From assembly GCA_030770545.1 (NCBI GenBank), contig CM061097.1:17998501-18062500 (forward strand): a DNA stretch of 64,000 nucleotides, read 5' to 3'. The notes beneath the pieces were generated by a model, which did not search any database, was not told the origin of the DNA, and worked only from the letters and a program-made list of their open reading frames with translations. Shown here one piece after another: positions 32,429 to 45,345 of the stretch; the stretch's first letter is position 1, and every line of letters starts with the position of its first letter. Both the position numbers and the translations under genes were made by a program. Origin of the DNA: Macropodus opercularis (Eukaryota > Chordata > Actinopteri > Anabantiformes > Osphronemidae).

Positions 32429-34091
32429 ACACTTTCCTCCTGGCGCAAGGCAGTGACTGACCCTGAGTTGTGGGCTGATAAGTCTCTTGTGGACTGTTTT
32501 TGTCTTAGACTGAGCTAATGAGAAGATACATCTTTACTTCCTCGCAACGAAGGAGGTATTTAGGTAGGCACGGAGGTAGATGACTTCAGAACTACACTCA
32601 GGCAGGACAGTTTTGCACTGACTCTGTGTACTTCTCTTCTTGCAAGAATTAAAGACAACAGAAAGACAACTTTGATTGGTTTTTGATTCATTCACCAGGT
32701 TCCTAACAGGTTTTTGCCTCCACAAACTCACAACCCAATAAATGAGTAAGGTTCACTAAAATGTCAAGTTATACAAGAAAATCTCATTCTATGGCGGCTA
32801 CATACATTCACACAAGAACACCTGTGAAGCCACCCTGGCGGTGTCTTGTGTAGTTCAGCGGGTCCCGTTTTGACGACCCGAGTTTCTACCTGTTTGACAT
32901 TTTAATTTCTGAAATCTCCTTATAATCAACTCATAACAGACATAGCGTGTTTGAAAGATATAATCCTTGACATATCTGTTTTGTTTACCTTGTCTTCTGC
33001 ACTTTGTGAACTGAAGTGAGCTGCTGCCACCAGCCCCCACAAGCTGACAGGACGTGAGCGATCACGTGATGAGCCCAGCAGACACCAAAACACAAAATGT
33101 ATGAATTAAAAGATGCCTCAGACGATTCACTCCTTGACAAAACACGGTGTTGGGACACACTAGACAAGAAATACGCACTGTTGTTTAGCTCAGGATCTGG
33201 GGACGAATTTATCAATGTTAATGTCGTCGTTCATTCAGGTTGTTGGTTACATACAGACACCTTAAATAAATAAACTCCACACAACCGTCCACTTTACATA
33301 CGTTGTAGCAGACACACATGTATGAATCAACTTCAGACAACCTCAGCTGGATGACTGAGAATCTCCACCGACATCCAGCTAAAAGCAAAGACGTTCCCTC
33401 CCACCCGTTAAGACCGTTGCAGTCAGATGGAAACAAGACTTCTCACCTTGGCTGCAGCAGCAAAGGACTGAACGTTCAGACGAAAACCTTTTGACCCTTC
33501 ATTATTTTTTCCGTGAATATTATTGGAGGAAGCGCAAAGTCATCACAGTCAGAATAAGGCGATCAGTCATTGAGCTGCCAGTCAGCCTTCGCTATAATTT
33601 AGGTGAACAATTGATACAATGGTAACAATGACGGTGCAGCTTGAACGAGGAGCATTAACTGTGTGTTTTTTTGACGATGCTGCAGTTTACAGACCAGGAA
33701 GGCTCCTGTAAAACGTGGTGGCTTCTCAGCGGTCTTTCAACACTTGGCGGCTGAAGCCAAGGTGAGAAGTGAGCATTAGCATATGAATACACCTGCTGTA
33801 AAGTGCGGGAAGCGATGTGATCAAACGTTCCCTGTTTTAACTCACTGTATCTAAACAACACTGTTGGATTATTTACTATAGAGAAGGCTTCATACAGAAA
33901 TTGTGTTTTATGGTTTTTGTTTCTATATGAAGCACCGTTGATTCTCTACAAGAGAAAAACAATATGGTGAAGTTCACTTACCGGCAGAAATTTTGACAAC
34001 TAAATAGCTATAAGCACATCTTTAAAAGTGAAACGTATCATATATTATTTACATCACAGTAACAGAAATATGTGGAGATATTTATAAGATG

Positions 34092-34112
34092 TAAGTAAGT
34101 AAGTAAGTAGTA
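34092..34112. repeat. (GTAA)n microsatellite, short allele
   Basis: Four to five GTAA units; the counterpart at 7122-7152 is longer. Confidence 0.8.
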
Positions 34113-34786
34113 AGTATCAGCAACCATCACTATCGATAGGTGCTTAAAATATCTTCATCAATCTGAGCATGTTTTTCCGTCTTGTCTACTGCACAAGAAA
34201 CACTGTAATAATGTGGCACATACGTCCATAATACGTTTTCACCTCATCAGTATAAATGATGGCGCTCGCATCCTGACAGCAGCTTTAACAGGGAGTGGGT
34301 TTTGTTGACATTTTACCTTTTTACATCTTCTTTTGTCTTTGCGTTACCAAGCTGTGTGCAACACTTGCTTGCATGCTGCACAGCTGTTGGAACTACAGAT
34401 ATTGTTTCTACCATAGTACAAACCAGAGCACGTTGCTAACTTGTAACACATTCAGGCATTAGTTATGAAATAAAGGCAAAAAAGATTTCATTGATTCATT
34501 CATTTAATACAGTAATTAAGGGTTGAATTTTGAACATTTAAATCGTTATTAATTATCTACCACACTTCTGTGGAAGGACACATGTACAACTGAAACACAG
34601 TCTGGTTGATACACTGCTAACAAAATGGTCCAAACCTTGTTTTACAGTGGTTGTGTAAATATTGTCAGCAGTTAGCCTTAGGTTAGCTTGTTAGCGACAT
34701 TGCTACTTTAGCTTTACATATTGTGTATTCAACCATCTAGCAGCGCTACTGTACACAGTAAACATTTCACTGAGGAGGCCACCTAC

Positions 34787-34931
34787 CTGCCCAGCTTTCA
34801 GCTTTTACTCCTTCTCTGTCGGTTGCTATAACTTTACATTTTTCTGAAAGAGTAGCGCGTGTGCTAGTTCCGGACGCCGCCATATTGGATGTTATCGACG
34901 CAACGTTTTTCCCCGAGTACCTCTGCGTCAT
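34787..34931 (-). CDS. Candidate first coding exon, unknown protein (unit 2)
   Basis: Counterpart of 7834-7978. ATG at 34931, 48 open codons, the same donor GGGCAG|GTAGG at 34787, and the second ATG is kept. Two amino-acid replacements relative to unit 1 and no frame change. The length and splice phase match exactly. Confidence 0.35.
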
Positions 34932-35090
34932 GGTCGTCATGGTTACGTGGGAGTTTGAATCTGATTGGCTCAGAATATCAACAGCTAGATCGGCCGTTGA
35001 TGACGTCACGTAACTGTGGTGTCGGCTAAACAGACGAACCTGGTACCAGTCATATCATTTCCACGAAGACAGAGAGACAGAGGTAAGACA
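34875..35090. promoter_or_regulatory. Divergent promoter (unit 2)
   Basis: CRE TGACGTCA at 35001-35008, ATTGGCT at 34964-34970, and a YY1-like CGCCATATTGG starting at 34878. The plus-strand donor GACAGAG|GTAAGA follows 35082. Substitutions relative to unit 1 fall between, not in, these sites. Confidence 0.55.
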
Positions 35091-35393
35091 ATTTACAGCT
35101 GAGATAAAATGTTTGTATATTGTTTGTGCTATACTTTCTGATCAGTTGAGAAATGTCTTGAACTGCTTATTGCGTGTATTGTGACGTTCTTTTTACTATT
35201 GTGATCTGGTTACTATTGGTTTTTTATTTCGCCTGAAAAACTACTTATCATGTCAGTGTTTGCTACCTTTTTCCATGTTTTCTTTTTGACGTGCTCTATT
35301 AAAACATTAGAGTGTTCACCTTATTGAAACGAAAACCGATCAAGTCAGGTGTCACACTAGAAAACTGTCACGGAGGATCATTCCTGTATTTGT

Positions 35394-35409
35394 CCACGAG
35401 GGGGCAGCG
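35394..35409 (+). promoter_or_regulatory. CTCF-like site (unit 2)
   Basis: Identical to the site at 8440-8455, in the same position between promoter and array. Confidence 0.45.
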
Positions 35410-36028
35410 TCTGCCCTGTACGCGGCCACTTGTAGCGTTTTTTCCCAGCATGTCTGACTTTAGCATTTGTGTTAAACTTAGCTTGTATTTTGATTAATTT
35501 GATTAATATTGGTTTTATTTTTTTAGTATAAAAGCGTGATGGACAGTCTGCTGACCGGCGCCTGAGTCCAGACTGATGGTTACAGCCGACACCAGGGAAA
35601 AGTTCCACCTGCTCCACAGAACCAGGACTGGATTCCCGCCTGACATCCGGGACAGGAGGCAGACAGCGGACGCTCCATTCAGAGTGAGTCCAGTGTTCTG
35701 AAGCAACTATGTGTAGGTGAAGAATGTGTGTGTAGCTCTGTGAAATGGTTTAGTCACCTGACGCGTTCTGTAATTTCTTTAGTGGTCAGTGTTACAGTGA
35801 AGTTACATGTAGAATATTACGAATACTGAGGTCTTACCTTGTGTAAGTCATTCATGGGTTTAAAGAGAATCAACCACATGCGTAAAAAAATGTTCAGCAA
35901 CATTGTGGCCTATGTTTTAAATCTGTATTTTAGTTTGTCTTCATTTGTGTCACTTTGTGGTAAACCTAGCTTGTATTTAGTTTTATTTGAGTTGATTTTA
36001 TGTTTTAGATTATTCATACATCTAGGGA

Positions 36029-36761
36029 TGTCCCATCTAAATAAAATGGGCGTATGACTGATATAATAACATCATAAGCTTTGCGATGACTCCTTCAGTG
36101 TCCCGTGTGCATTGCTGATAAGCACACTACAGGGTACGTTGCTCTGAACCAATGTGTCATACAAACTACCTGGCTGAAGAGAGTCATCCAAAGTTAGATT
36201 ATGTGTGATAAGGTCCAACCATACGATGAGATGGGAAGATCAGTGTGAGTGAAAACCCCTGTGTGAATGATAAGCCCATTGAAAGTTTAAGCACCGGCCC
36301 AAGTGAATCTACACAACCACAGGGAACAAAATGGGGAAGTTAGAAGCTTTACCAGGTTGGTCTGTTGGCCAAATGGAACATGCGTTTAGACAGCAGGTAG
36401 CATGCGAGGGGTGGCTAAACCATTGTGTTACAATATATAAGAAGCTCTGGTGTTAACATCCATCAGAAGACAGTGGTTCGCTGTAGGATGTCTTCCTCAT
36501 GCCAGCACGTACTAAACATTGAGCTGGTTCATTACACCAACATGCTCCTCTAGTTTTCACAGTATGTTCCAGCATTTGAAGAAGGTTTTTCCACGACATC
36601 TTGGTGTCAGAAGTGGGACGGACAGTCTGCCGACTGACGCCTGAGTCCAGACTGAGGGTTACAGTCGGCACAAGGGAAAGGTTCCTCTAAACAGAAAAAC
36701 GAGGACTGGATTCCCGCCTGATGTTCGGGACAGGAGGCGGACAGCGGATGCTTTGTTCACA
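36029..36761 (+). mobile_element. LTR, PBS and leader, array 2 monomer 1
   Basis: LTR 36029-36598 lacks TCACAAG. PBS 36602-36618 intact. Leader donor after 36761. Confidence 0.75.
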
Positions 36762-37621
36762 GTGAGTACAGTGTTATGAACCATCTCGTATATTACATAA
36801 AAAACGGCATTTACATCACAGTATTTTACGATGAACCTCTGAACCTGTAACACTAAGTCATTGTTGAGGCGAGAGCCAACAAGTCTCCTCTCTGTGATGC
36901 TCAGGCTGCAGACCATTAGTTAACAGGTTTTAGAACGAAAGTGCAGCTGTATGGAATAGATGCTTTGGGTATTAACAGATTACAGGAGTTCCCTGTAGGT
37001 TGGGGCAAAGCATTGATTTGGGCATAGCTTTAAAACTTCTGTGTCTTCTTACATATAACTTTGTGTTGAACTTAGCTTGTATTTTGATTAATTTGATTTG
37101 TATTGGTTTTATTTTTTAGCATAAAAGCGTGATGGACAGTCTGCTGACCGGCGCCTAAGTCCAGACTGATGGTTACAGCCGACACCAGGGAAAAGTTCCA
37201 CCTGCTCCACAGAACCAGGACTGGATTCCCGCCTGACATCAGGGACAGGAGGCAGACAGCGGACGCTCCATTCAGAGTGAGTCCAGTGTTCTGAAGCAAC
37301 TATGTGTAGGTGAAGAATGTGTGTGTAGCTCTGTGAAATGGTTTAGTCACCTGACGCGTTCTGTAATTTCTTTAGTGGTCAGTGTTACAGTGAAGTTACA
37401 TGTAGGATATTACGAATACTGAAGTCTTACCTTGTGTAAGTCATTCATGGGTTTAAAGAGAATCAACCACATGTGTAAGAAAATGTTCAGCAACATTGTG
37501 GCCTATGTTTGAAAACTGTTTTTTAGTTTGTCTTCATTTGTGTCACTTTGTGGTAAACCTAGCTTGTATTTAGTTTTATTTGAGTACATTTTAATTTTTA
37601 GATTATTCATACATCTAGGGA

Positions 37622-38354
37622 TGTCCCATCTGAATAAAATGGGCGTATGACTGATATAATAACATCATAAGCTTTGCGATGACTCCTTCAGTGTCCCGTG
37701 TGCATTGTTGATAAGCACACTACAGGGTACGTTGCTCTGAACCAATGTGTCATACAAACTACCTGGCTGAAGAGAGTCTCCCAAAGTTAGAGTATGTGTG
37801 ATAAGGTCCAACCATACGATGAGATGGGAAGATCAGTGTGAGTGAAAACCCCTGTGTGAATGATAAGCCCATTGAAAGTTTAAGCACCGGCCCAAGTGAA
37901 TCTACACAACCACAGGGAACAAAATGGGGAAGTTAGAAGCTTTACCAGGTTGGTCTGTTGGCCAAATGGAACATGCGTTTAGACAGCAGGTAGCATGCGA
38001 GGGGTGGCTAAACCATTGTGTTACAATATATAAGAAGCTCTGGTGTTAACATCCATCAGAAGACAGTGGTTCGCTGTAGGATGTCTTCCTCATGCCAGCA
38101 CGTACTAAACGTTGAGCTGGTTCATTACACCAACATGCTCCTCTAGTTTTCTCAGTATGTTCCAGCATTTGAAGAAGCTTTTTCCACGACATCTTGGTGT
38201 CAGAAGTGGGACGGACAGTCTGCCGACTGACGCCTGAGTCCAGACTGAGGGTTACAGCCGACACAAGGGAAAGGTTCCTCTAAACATAAAAAGGAGGACT
38301 GGATTCCCACCTGATGTTCGGGACAGGAGGCGGACAGCGGATGCTTTGTTCACA
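37622..38354 (+). mobile_element. LTR, PBS and leader, array 2 monomer 2
   Basis: LTR 37622-38191 lacks TCACAAG. PBS 38195-38211 intact. Leader donor after 38354. Confidence 0.75.
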
Positions 38355-39213
38355 GTGAGTACAGTGTTATGAACCATCTCGTATATCACATAAAAACCGC
38401 ATTTACATCACATTATTTTACGATGAACCTCTGAACCTATAACACTAACTCATTGTTGAGGCGAGAGCCAACAAGTCTCCTCTCAGTGATGCTCAGGCTA
38501 CTGATCATTAGTTAACAGGTTTTAGACTGAAAGTGCAGCTGTATGGAATAGATGCTTTGGGTATTAACAGTTTACAGTAGTTCCCTGTAGGTTGGGGCAA
38601 AGCATTGATTTGGGCATAGCTTTAAAACTTCTGTGTCTTCTTACATATAACTTTGTGTTGAACTTAGCTTGTATTTTAATTAATTTGATTTGTATTGGTT
38701 TTATTTTGTAGTATAAACGTGTGATGGACAGTCTGCTGACCGGCGCCTGAGTCCAGACTGATGGTTACAGCCGACACCAGGGAAAAGTTCCACCTGCTCC
38801 ACAGAAACAGGACTGGATTCCCGCCTGACATCCGGGACAGGAGGCAGACAGCGGACGCTCCATTCAGAGTGAGTGCAGTGTTCTGAAGCAACTATGTGTA
38901 GGTAAAGAATGTGTGTGTAGCTCTGTGAAATGGTTTAGTCACCTGACGCGTTCTGTAATTTCTTTAGTGGTCAGTGTTACAGTGAAGTTACATCTAGAAT
39001 ATTACGAATACTGAAGTCTGACCTTGTGTAAGTCATTCATGGGTTTAAAGAGAATCAACCACATGTGTAAGAAAATGTTCAGCAACATTGAGGCCTATGT
39101 TTTAAAACCACAATTTAGTTTGTCTTCATTTGTGTCACTTTGTGGTAAACCTAGCTTGTATTTAGTTTTATTTGAGTTGAATTTATGTTTTAGATTATTC
39201 ATACATGTAGGGA

Positions 39214-39953
39214 TGTCACATCTGAATAAAATGGGCATATGACTGATATAATAACATCATAAGCTTTGCGATGACTCCTTCAGTGTCCCGTGTGCATTGC
39301 TGATAAGCACACTACAGGGTACGTTGCTCTGAACCAATGTGTCATACAAACTACCTGGCTGAAGAGAGTCACCCAAAGTTAGAGTATGTGTGATAAGGTC
39401 CAACCATACGATGAGATGGGAAGATCAGTGTGAGTGAAAACCCCTGTGTGAATGATAAGCCCATTGAAAGTTTAAGCACCGGCCCAAGTGAATCTACACA
39501 ACCACAGGGAACAAAATGGGGAAGTTAGAAGCTTTACCAGGTTGGTCTGTTGGCCAAATGGAACATGCGTTTAGACAGCAGGTAGCATGCGAGGGGTGGC
39601 TAAACCATTGTGTTACAATATATAAGAAGCTCTGGTGTTAACATCCATCAGAAGACAGTGGTTCGCTGTAGGATGTCTTCCTCATGCCAGCACGTACGAA
39701 ACATTGAGCTGGTTCATTACACCAACATGCTCCTCTAGTTTTCTCAGTATGTTCCAGCATTTGTCACAAGAAGAAGGTTTATCCACAACATTTTGGTGTC
39801 AGAAGTGGGACGGACAGTCTGCCGACTGACGCCTGAGTCCAGACTGAGGGTTACAGGCGGCACAAGGGAAAGGTTCCTCTAAACAGAAAAAGGAGGACTG
39901 GATTCCCGCCTGATGTTCGGGACAGGAGGTGGACAGCGGATGCTCCGTTCACA
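39214..39953 (+). mobile_element. LTR, PBS and leader, array 2 monomer 3
   Basis: LTR 39214-39790 keeps TCACAAG and begins TGTCACATC rather than TGTCCCATC. The spacer before the PBS reads TTT, as in monomer 3 of array 1. PBS 39794-39810 intact. Leader donor after 39953. Confidence 0.75.
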
Positions 39954-40158
39954 GTGAGTACAGTGTTATGAACCATCTCGTATATCACATACAAACCGCA
40001 TTTACATCACAGTATTTTATGATGAACCTCTGAACCTGTAACACTAACTCATTGTTGAGGCGAGAGCCAACAAGTCTCCTCTCTGTGATGGCAAAGCGCA
40101 TAGTTAAAGATGGTTCTGGTCACTCTGAACCATCTCTTAGTTAAGCTGCTATAGACGT

Positions 40159-40468
40159 AGATGCTGGGGGACGTCCTTCATTCACTGAGCTCCTCTACTT
40201 TTCGATTTCTTGTATCCACTAACTTGCCTCCATGTCCACACGTGACTTTGTCTCCTTTCTGTTGTAATTGTGCTTCTCTCTTTCTGTCTCTCTCTCTATT
40301 CTCATCTCCAGGTATCGTCAGACTCAGAGCCGTGTGTCTCCAGTGTTCAGTTGCTGGTCCAACCATCCTGCCTGTGTTCTGTTGCTGCTTGTTTTGTTGT
40401 CGTGTTCTTGTTGTGAATTGGCGCTATATAAATAAAGTTGAAATGAATTGAATTGAAAATTGAATCTA
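40159..40468 (+). mobile_element. 3' end of a fish LINE (unit 3)
   Basis: Copy of 20761-21070, ending in the same GGCGCTATATAAATAAAG tail. One substitution (CTGTTGTAA for CTCTTGTAA) distinguishes it. Confidence 0.6.
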
Positions 40469-41168
40469 TTTTTATTTCATTTTTTATGGTCTTTCCTCTA
40501 CACGATCCTGGATGAGGATCCTCTGTGTCCAGATCACTCTAGTGCCTGGACAGTTACTGCAGCTTTAACCTGAGAGCAGATAGCTGAGAGGCACATAGAC
40601 AAAAGTGCAACACATACATCGCAGCTGTGGTTTGAGGTGGACTCAAAGCAATGGGGGTATTAATGCACAGATTAAGCATTAATCCGACTCCACACCCTCC
40701 TCTCATATTAACAGAGCATGTGGGAGAAAGTTATGATCGTTAGAGAGGTGGTTGGTGTGATGACGTCCACTGCTGCGGTGCCTAGACAGAGGGAACCCAA
40801 GTTGTTAGGGTGAGATCCAGGTTTACAACAAAAACACCACATTCAGTCTGGAACAGCTGAACCTGTCACCAATAACAAGCAGCTCCTCCTTGCTTGGGTT
40901 TAAGATTACATCATTGAGCTAAGATGGAAAATTATTATTACATTATATAACAACAACATCAACAAGAAACATCAGACATATCTCATGATCAGTCTGTCAA
41001 ACCGTGTTTCAGTCAGTCGGGTCTTTGAGTCATGAGCTCAGGTTTTATTATGCACGTGAGCAGGGAGGGAGACCTCTTGCTCAGAATGAACTGCAGTTTG
41101 GCTACTCGTCCTGCTGAAGGAATCAGCAGTGTCGCTTAGGGGGCCCCCTCCTCCACCAACTCTTTCTT
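40469..41168. other. No gene recognised (unit 3)
   Basis: Copy of 21071-21770, with the same short inverted repeat at 40659-40683. Nothing further seen. Confidence 0.5.
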
Positions 41169-41170
41169 TC

Positions 41171-42200
41171 TACTGCACCATGATGTGTGATGGCGATCAG
41201 AGTCTACGGAAAATGCTGGGATGAGCTGAACAATAACACCACTGCAGCAATGCAATGCAATGGCGTCATAATAGGCCCTCAAGGAGCAGCAGCTATAGTC
41301 AAGCTCCCTGAAAGACATCAAGGATGGATTCAAGTTCCAGGTTCAGCACCACACGTCACTCTCACCATAGGGTTAAAAGATGCAACAGAAAGAATACAAC
41401 CTACCACAGGAGGATTAATGGACCGAGGGAGTAATGATCAAAACTAGGAGCATGTGCAACACCCCAATCTTTCCAAAGACAGTCAAACACCAATGACTAT
41501 AAGTTAGAGCATGACTCATTAATGCAATAGTACAGGAAGAACATCTTATTGTATCTTACAGTGTAATCTCTACAGTAGAGCAGCTTAGTGGTGAAAAGAG
41601 GCTCATAGCACCGTCTCAGTTAAAAGCTGTTAGAAAAGCTCCAAAACCACTAACTGTGGGACAGATGTTGTCATTTTTGGGGATGGCTGGTTACAGCAGA
41701 CCCTGGATATGTGACTATGCTATGACAGCAGCTCCTTTATGAAACGTGAGAAGAGCAGCTGGACAAAAGAATCGTTCAGACTCACTAGTTAAAGTTAAAG
41801 GAGCATTTCAAAAAAAGAGACCTGCAGACTGCTCCAGCTTTAGCCAATCCTGACTATACGACACCATTTCACCTTTATGTGGCTGAAAGACAAAACTGTG
41901 CTGATGCAAGACTCCCCCACAGGGAAACAGCCCATAGCCTATTACAGCACCAGGCTTGATAACATTGAGGAGGGACCGTCTCCCTGCTGCCAGGGATTGG
42001 ACGCAGCAGCGGCAGCATTTACCAATAAGTAAGCATCAGTTCTAACAATGGGTCACCCTGTGACATTGTATGTATCTCACCAACTGCATGCTATGCTAAC
42101 TAGTCCTTGATTTCTTGTTACACAGGCCAGAAGGGCTGGTTATGCAGTGTTACTATCAGGACAAAAACAAACTGTGCAGCGGTGCACCACAATAAATCCC
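41171..42200 (+). pseudogene. pol: Plus-strand ERV pol relic (unit 3)
   Basis: Copy of 21773-22802 with no difference that I could find. Degenerate Y-C-T-M at 41171-41182, H-V-T-L at 41352-41363, and the RT thumb motif near 41670-41705. The same stops and frameshifts are present. Confidence 0.75.
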
Positions 42201-42498
42201 ACATGACTGCATACAAGAAACAGATGTGATAGATTGAATAATGTTGTGGACAGATAAGTTTTATTAGGAGTTTTATGTTTACAATGTTGGCAAAATATTT
42301 TCTGTTTGTTTGTGCCAATATCAGTTCGGACCACATTGGATGTAAGTGACCAGTGAAGGGAACACAGCATTCGAAGTTACAGGTGACTTTGAAGGTCGCA
42401 CCGCACACCTTTCTTCACTCATTACACACGTGAGCTGATGAAAGGTTGTTGTGCGTCATATCAATTCTTCCCTTTTCAGGGCGCTTACACAGACACAT

Positions 42499-45095
42499 TT
42501 ATGCAAGTATGAGAGAATTTGTGACCTTCACTGCCGTATGCGTAGTCAGTAGCACCTGGAAGGGTCCAACCCACTTGCGTGCCTTCCAGTGTTTAGGGCG
42601 ATGTTCTCGTACCACAATCCAGTCGCCTGGTTCCAGAGAGTGTAGTGGCCCTTGTGCTGGAACTGGTAAAGCTGCTGTCACCTGCTGAGAGATCTGAGAC
42701 AGAACGGCAGACAAAGACTTACAGTACTGTAACATGTCATCTTGTCAAGTCAAGTGGATGGTAACGGCCTCTCAGTGGGATCTATTCCCATGTGTGGGTT
42801 CTTTCCAAACAGGATCTCAAAAGGACTTAAATTCCCCCTACACCTTTGTCTCATTCTCATGTACATCATCACCACTGGTAATGCTTGTATCCATGTGAGT
42901 CCTGTCTCAGCACAACATTTAGCCAATTTGCGTTTCAGGCTACCATTTTCTCGCTCTATAGCCCCTCCACTGGCAGGATGGTAGCACAGTGTCTTCTTAT
43001 GTCGGTGCCTAAAAAGGAACCTATTTGGTCAATAGCTTCGTTCACAAAATGTGATCCATTGTCACTAAATCCTCTCTGGAATGCCCCATCGGGGAAGTAT
43101 TTTAGTTTCAGTTGCCCACTGTGCCACTAAAGGCATGTTTTACTGGAAACACTTCAATCCATTTAGAACCACATGTCTACAATGGTGAGACAATACTTCT
43201 TTCCCTGACATGAAGTGAGTTCAATGAAATCCATCATTATGTGTTCAAATGGTCTGGTCGGCTGTGGATGTGCTGCTAACGGTTGGTGTTGCTTACGACC
43301 TGTGTTGTGTGTATTAAATAAATGCAAAACCCTTTTGTAAACCAGTGCTGAGTTAACGCTTTCACCATCCCTCCCTTTGACACATGATCCAAGCCATGTG
43401 TCAACTTAGCAAAATGAGGAAAAAAGTGTTTAGGCAAACACGGTTTACCATCAGGTCCCCACCACAAATCATCACGAAACTCAGCTCTGCTCGTCTTCCA
43501 CTGAGTCCGTTCCTGTGGAGTTGAAAAAGATTGAAGCGCAGAGAGGGAGTCAGGTGGAACAGAGGAGGTGATGGAAACAGCTGTAAGAGGGAGGAGTAGA
43601 AGTGAGGCTGTCTGAGCAGCTGCATCCACCCTACGGTTACCTGAGGACACAGAGTCAGTTCCCGTCGTATGAGCAGTGCACTTGCAGACAGCAACGTGTT
43701 TAGGTAAAAGGATAGCCTCTAAGAGGTCAGACACCTTGTCCCGATGGGAAATGGGCTGTCCGTCTGATTTAAGGACGTTTCTGTGTTTCCAAAGTCATGC
43801 GTTACACTGAAAGCGTATTTAGAATCAATCCAAATAGTGACAGTTTTGTCTTTTGCCAGTTTACAAGCTTCAGTGAGTGCTACCAGCTCTGCCACTTGTG
43901 CAGAGAGGTGAGATGGCAGGGGGCCGGACTGGAGAACGTCGTGCTCTGTGCAAACTGCATAGCCCACACGAGGAGCCAGTATCAGGGTCCCTGGAAGCAG
44001 AGCCATCTGTAAAAAACGCACAAGATCAGGGTTAGTCAAAGGAGTCTCCTGCAGGTCAGGTCTTGGTGAACACACCTGCTGGAGAGAAGCAACACAGTCA
44101 TGAGGTTCACCATCGTCAGGGGTGGGCAGCAAAGTAGCTGGATTCAGGATAGTGCAACGTTTAACTGTAATGTTAGGCATGTCCAACAGGACTGTGTGGT
44201 ATCGTAACCAGCGAGCGGCCGACAAGTGAGATGTTTTCTGTTCAAGCAGAATTAGAGAAACAGAATGAGGAACCATCAACACAAGATCAGAATATCCAAC
44301 GACGTCTCTGGAGGCCAACACGGCCTTTTCAGCGGCTGCCACCGCTCTCAGGCAGCGAGGGAGTCCGGCTGCCACAGGATCAAGTTTAGCAGAGAAATAA
44401 GCTACTGGTCTTAATTTCCCACCATGCTTTTGTAGCAGGACAGACACCATGCACCTGTCTTTTTCATCCACCATCTGAACAAACGGTTGGGTAGGATCAG
44501 GAAGACCCAAAGTTGGTGCAGTCTGTAAAGTGAGCTTTAAGTTTACAAAAGCTGTCTCTGCCTCAGGAGTCCAGTGAACTTTGTCATGAGATTGCAGTGA
44601 TTTTCCATAAATGAGTTCACTCAGAGGTGCTTCAAGAACAGAATAAGTAGGAATAAAGTTTCGACAATATGAACACATTCCCAGGAAAGACATCATCTGT
44701 CGTTTGGTGAGCGGCCTTGGGATGGTCTGAATAGCTTCAATTTTAGGAGAGAGAGATTTGCCAGCTGCTGTGATAACATGTCCCAAGAAAGTTACTTCCT
44801 CTTGGATGAACTGTAGTTTAGACAAACTAACTTTGTGGCCCTCAGCTGTCAGGTGTTTCAACAAAGCCACTGTGTCTCTTTCACACTGGTCCTTTGTGGG
44901 GCTGCAGATAATGATATCATCCACATATTGCAACAAAGCAATTCCTGGCATGAGAGAAAGATGTTCGAGACCGCGTCTCAATGCCTCATTGAAAATTGTG
45001 GGGGACTCCTCATACCCCTGACAAAGTCTGGTCCATGTCCACATGGACACACAAACCAGAAGTGACTGTCTGGATGAACAGGGACACTGAAAAAA
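42499..45095 (-). pseudogene. pol: ERV pol, RT palm to integrase (unit 3)
   Basis: The C-terminal integrase domain (42499-42735) and core residues E (42954-42956), D (43061-43063) and D (43229-43231) are present. An extra G near 43090 adds a frameshift between the two aspartates that unit 2 lacks. Upstream, one open frame of 466 codons (43719-45119) runs from inside the SINE through Y-V-D-D (44916-44927), the thumb and the connection region into RNase H. This is the longest uninterrupted pol frame here, unbroken where unit 2 has shifts near 25340 and 24600. Its first codons come from the SINE, so it is not a native start. Confidence 0.9.
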
Positions 45096-45345
45096 TGGTA
45101 AATGGTAAATAGTCTGCATTTGTATAGCGCTTTTCTAACTATCGGTACTCCAAGCGCTTTGACACTGTGTCACATTCACCCATTCACAGACTGCTATGCA
45201 GCTTAAACTGACACACCGGGGGCAACTTGGGGTTCAGTGTCTTGCCCAGGGACACTTCGGCACATGACTGGAGGAAGCCATGAATCGAACCACCGATCCT
45301 ACGATTGGTGGGCGACAGCTCTACCTCTGAGCCACTGCCGCCCCG
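45096..45345 (-). mobile_element. tRNA-derived SINE in the RT domain (unit 3)
   Basis: Same insertion as 579-840 at the same base, lacking 12 bp (CGGTGGCAGAGC) after CACAGAC. The 12 bp could be a deletion here or an insertion in unit 1. Confidence 0.85.

Larger units (their letters stand above)
28893..34080. other. Noncoding unit body (unit 2)
   Basis: Alignable with unit 1 at about 28893-29219, 30573-32001, 33315-33590 and 33775-34025. The blocks 29220-30572, 32002-33314 and about 33590-33775 are not in unit 1. No protein gene is convincing. A 113-codon plus-strand frame (29516-29857) and a 58-codon ATG frame (33097-33273) have no recognisable features. It contains the inverted repeat pair listed separately, a dispersed-repeat relic at 30609-30664, and a second 22-bp inverted pair (33439-33460 with 33751-33772). 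Confidence 0.65.
35460..40097 (+). repeat. Tandem LTR-leader array 2 (three monomers, uninterrupted)
   Basis: A leaders at 35527-35683, 37120-37276 and 38712-38868, all 157 bp with acceptor and donor intact (the second has TTTTTTAGC, the third TTTTGTAG). Three LTR/B-leader blocks alternate with them. It has no GC-rich insertion, so the array here is about 4.6 kb, whereas array 1 spans about 12 kb. Confidence 0.92.
40101..44517. repeat. Unit 3 segment nearly identical to 20703-25120
   Basis: See the unit 2 entry. The left edge follows array 2, and the right edge joins the block that is identical to base 1 onward. An extra G in CATCGGGGAAG near 43090 shifts the offset by one. Confidence 0.9.

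Noticed and set aside
33097..33273. 58-codon ATG frame with D-D-S-L-L-D-K
   Set aside because: Short, single occurrence, no domain; kept only as a note in the unit 2 body entry.
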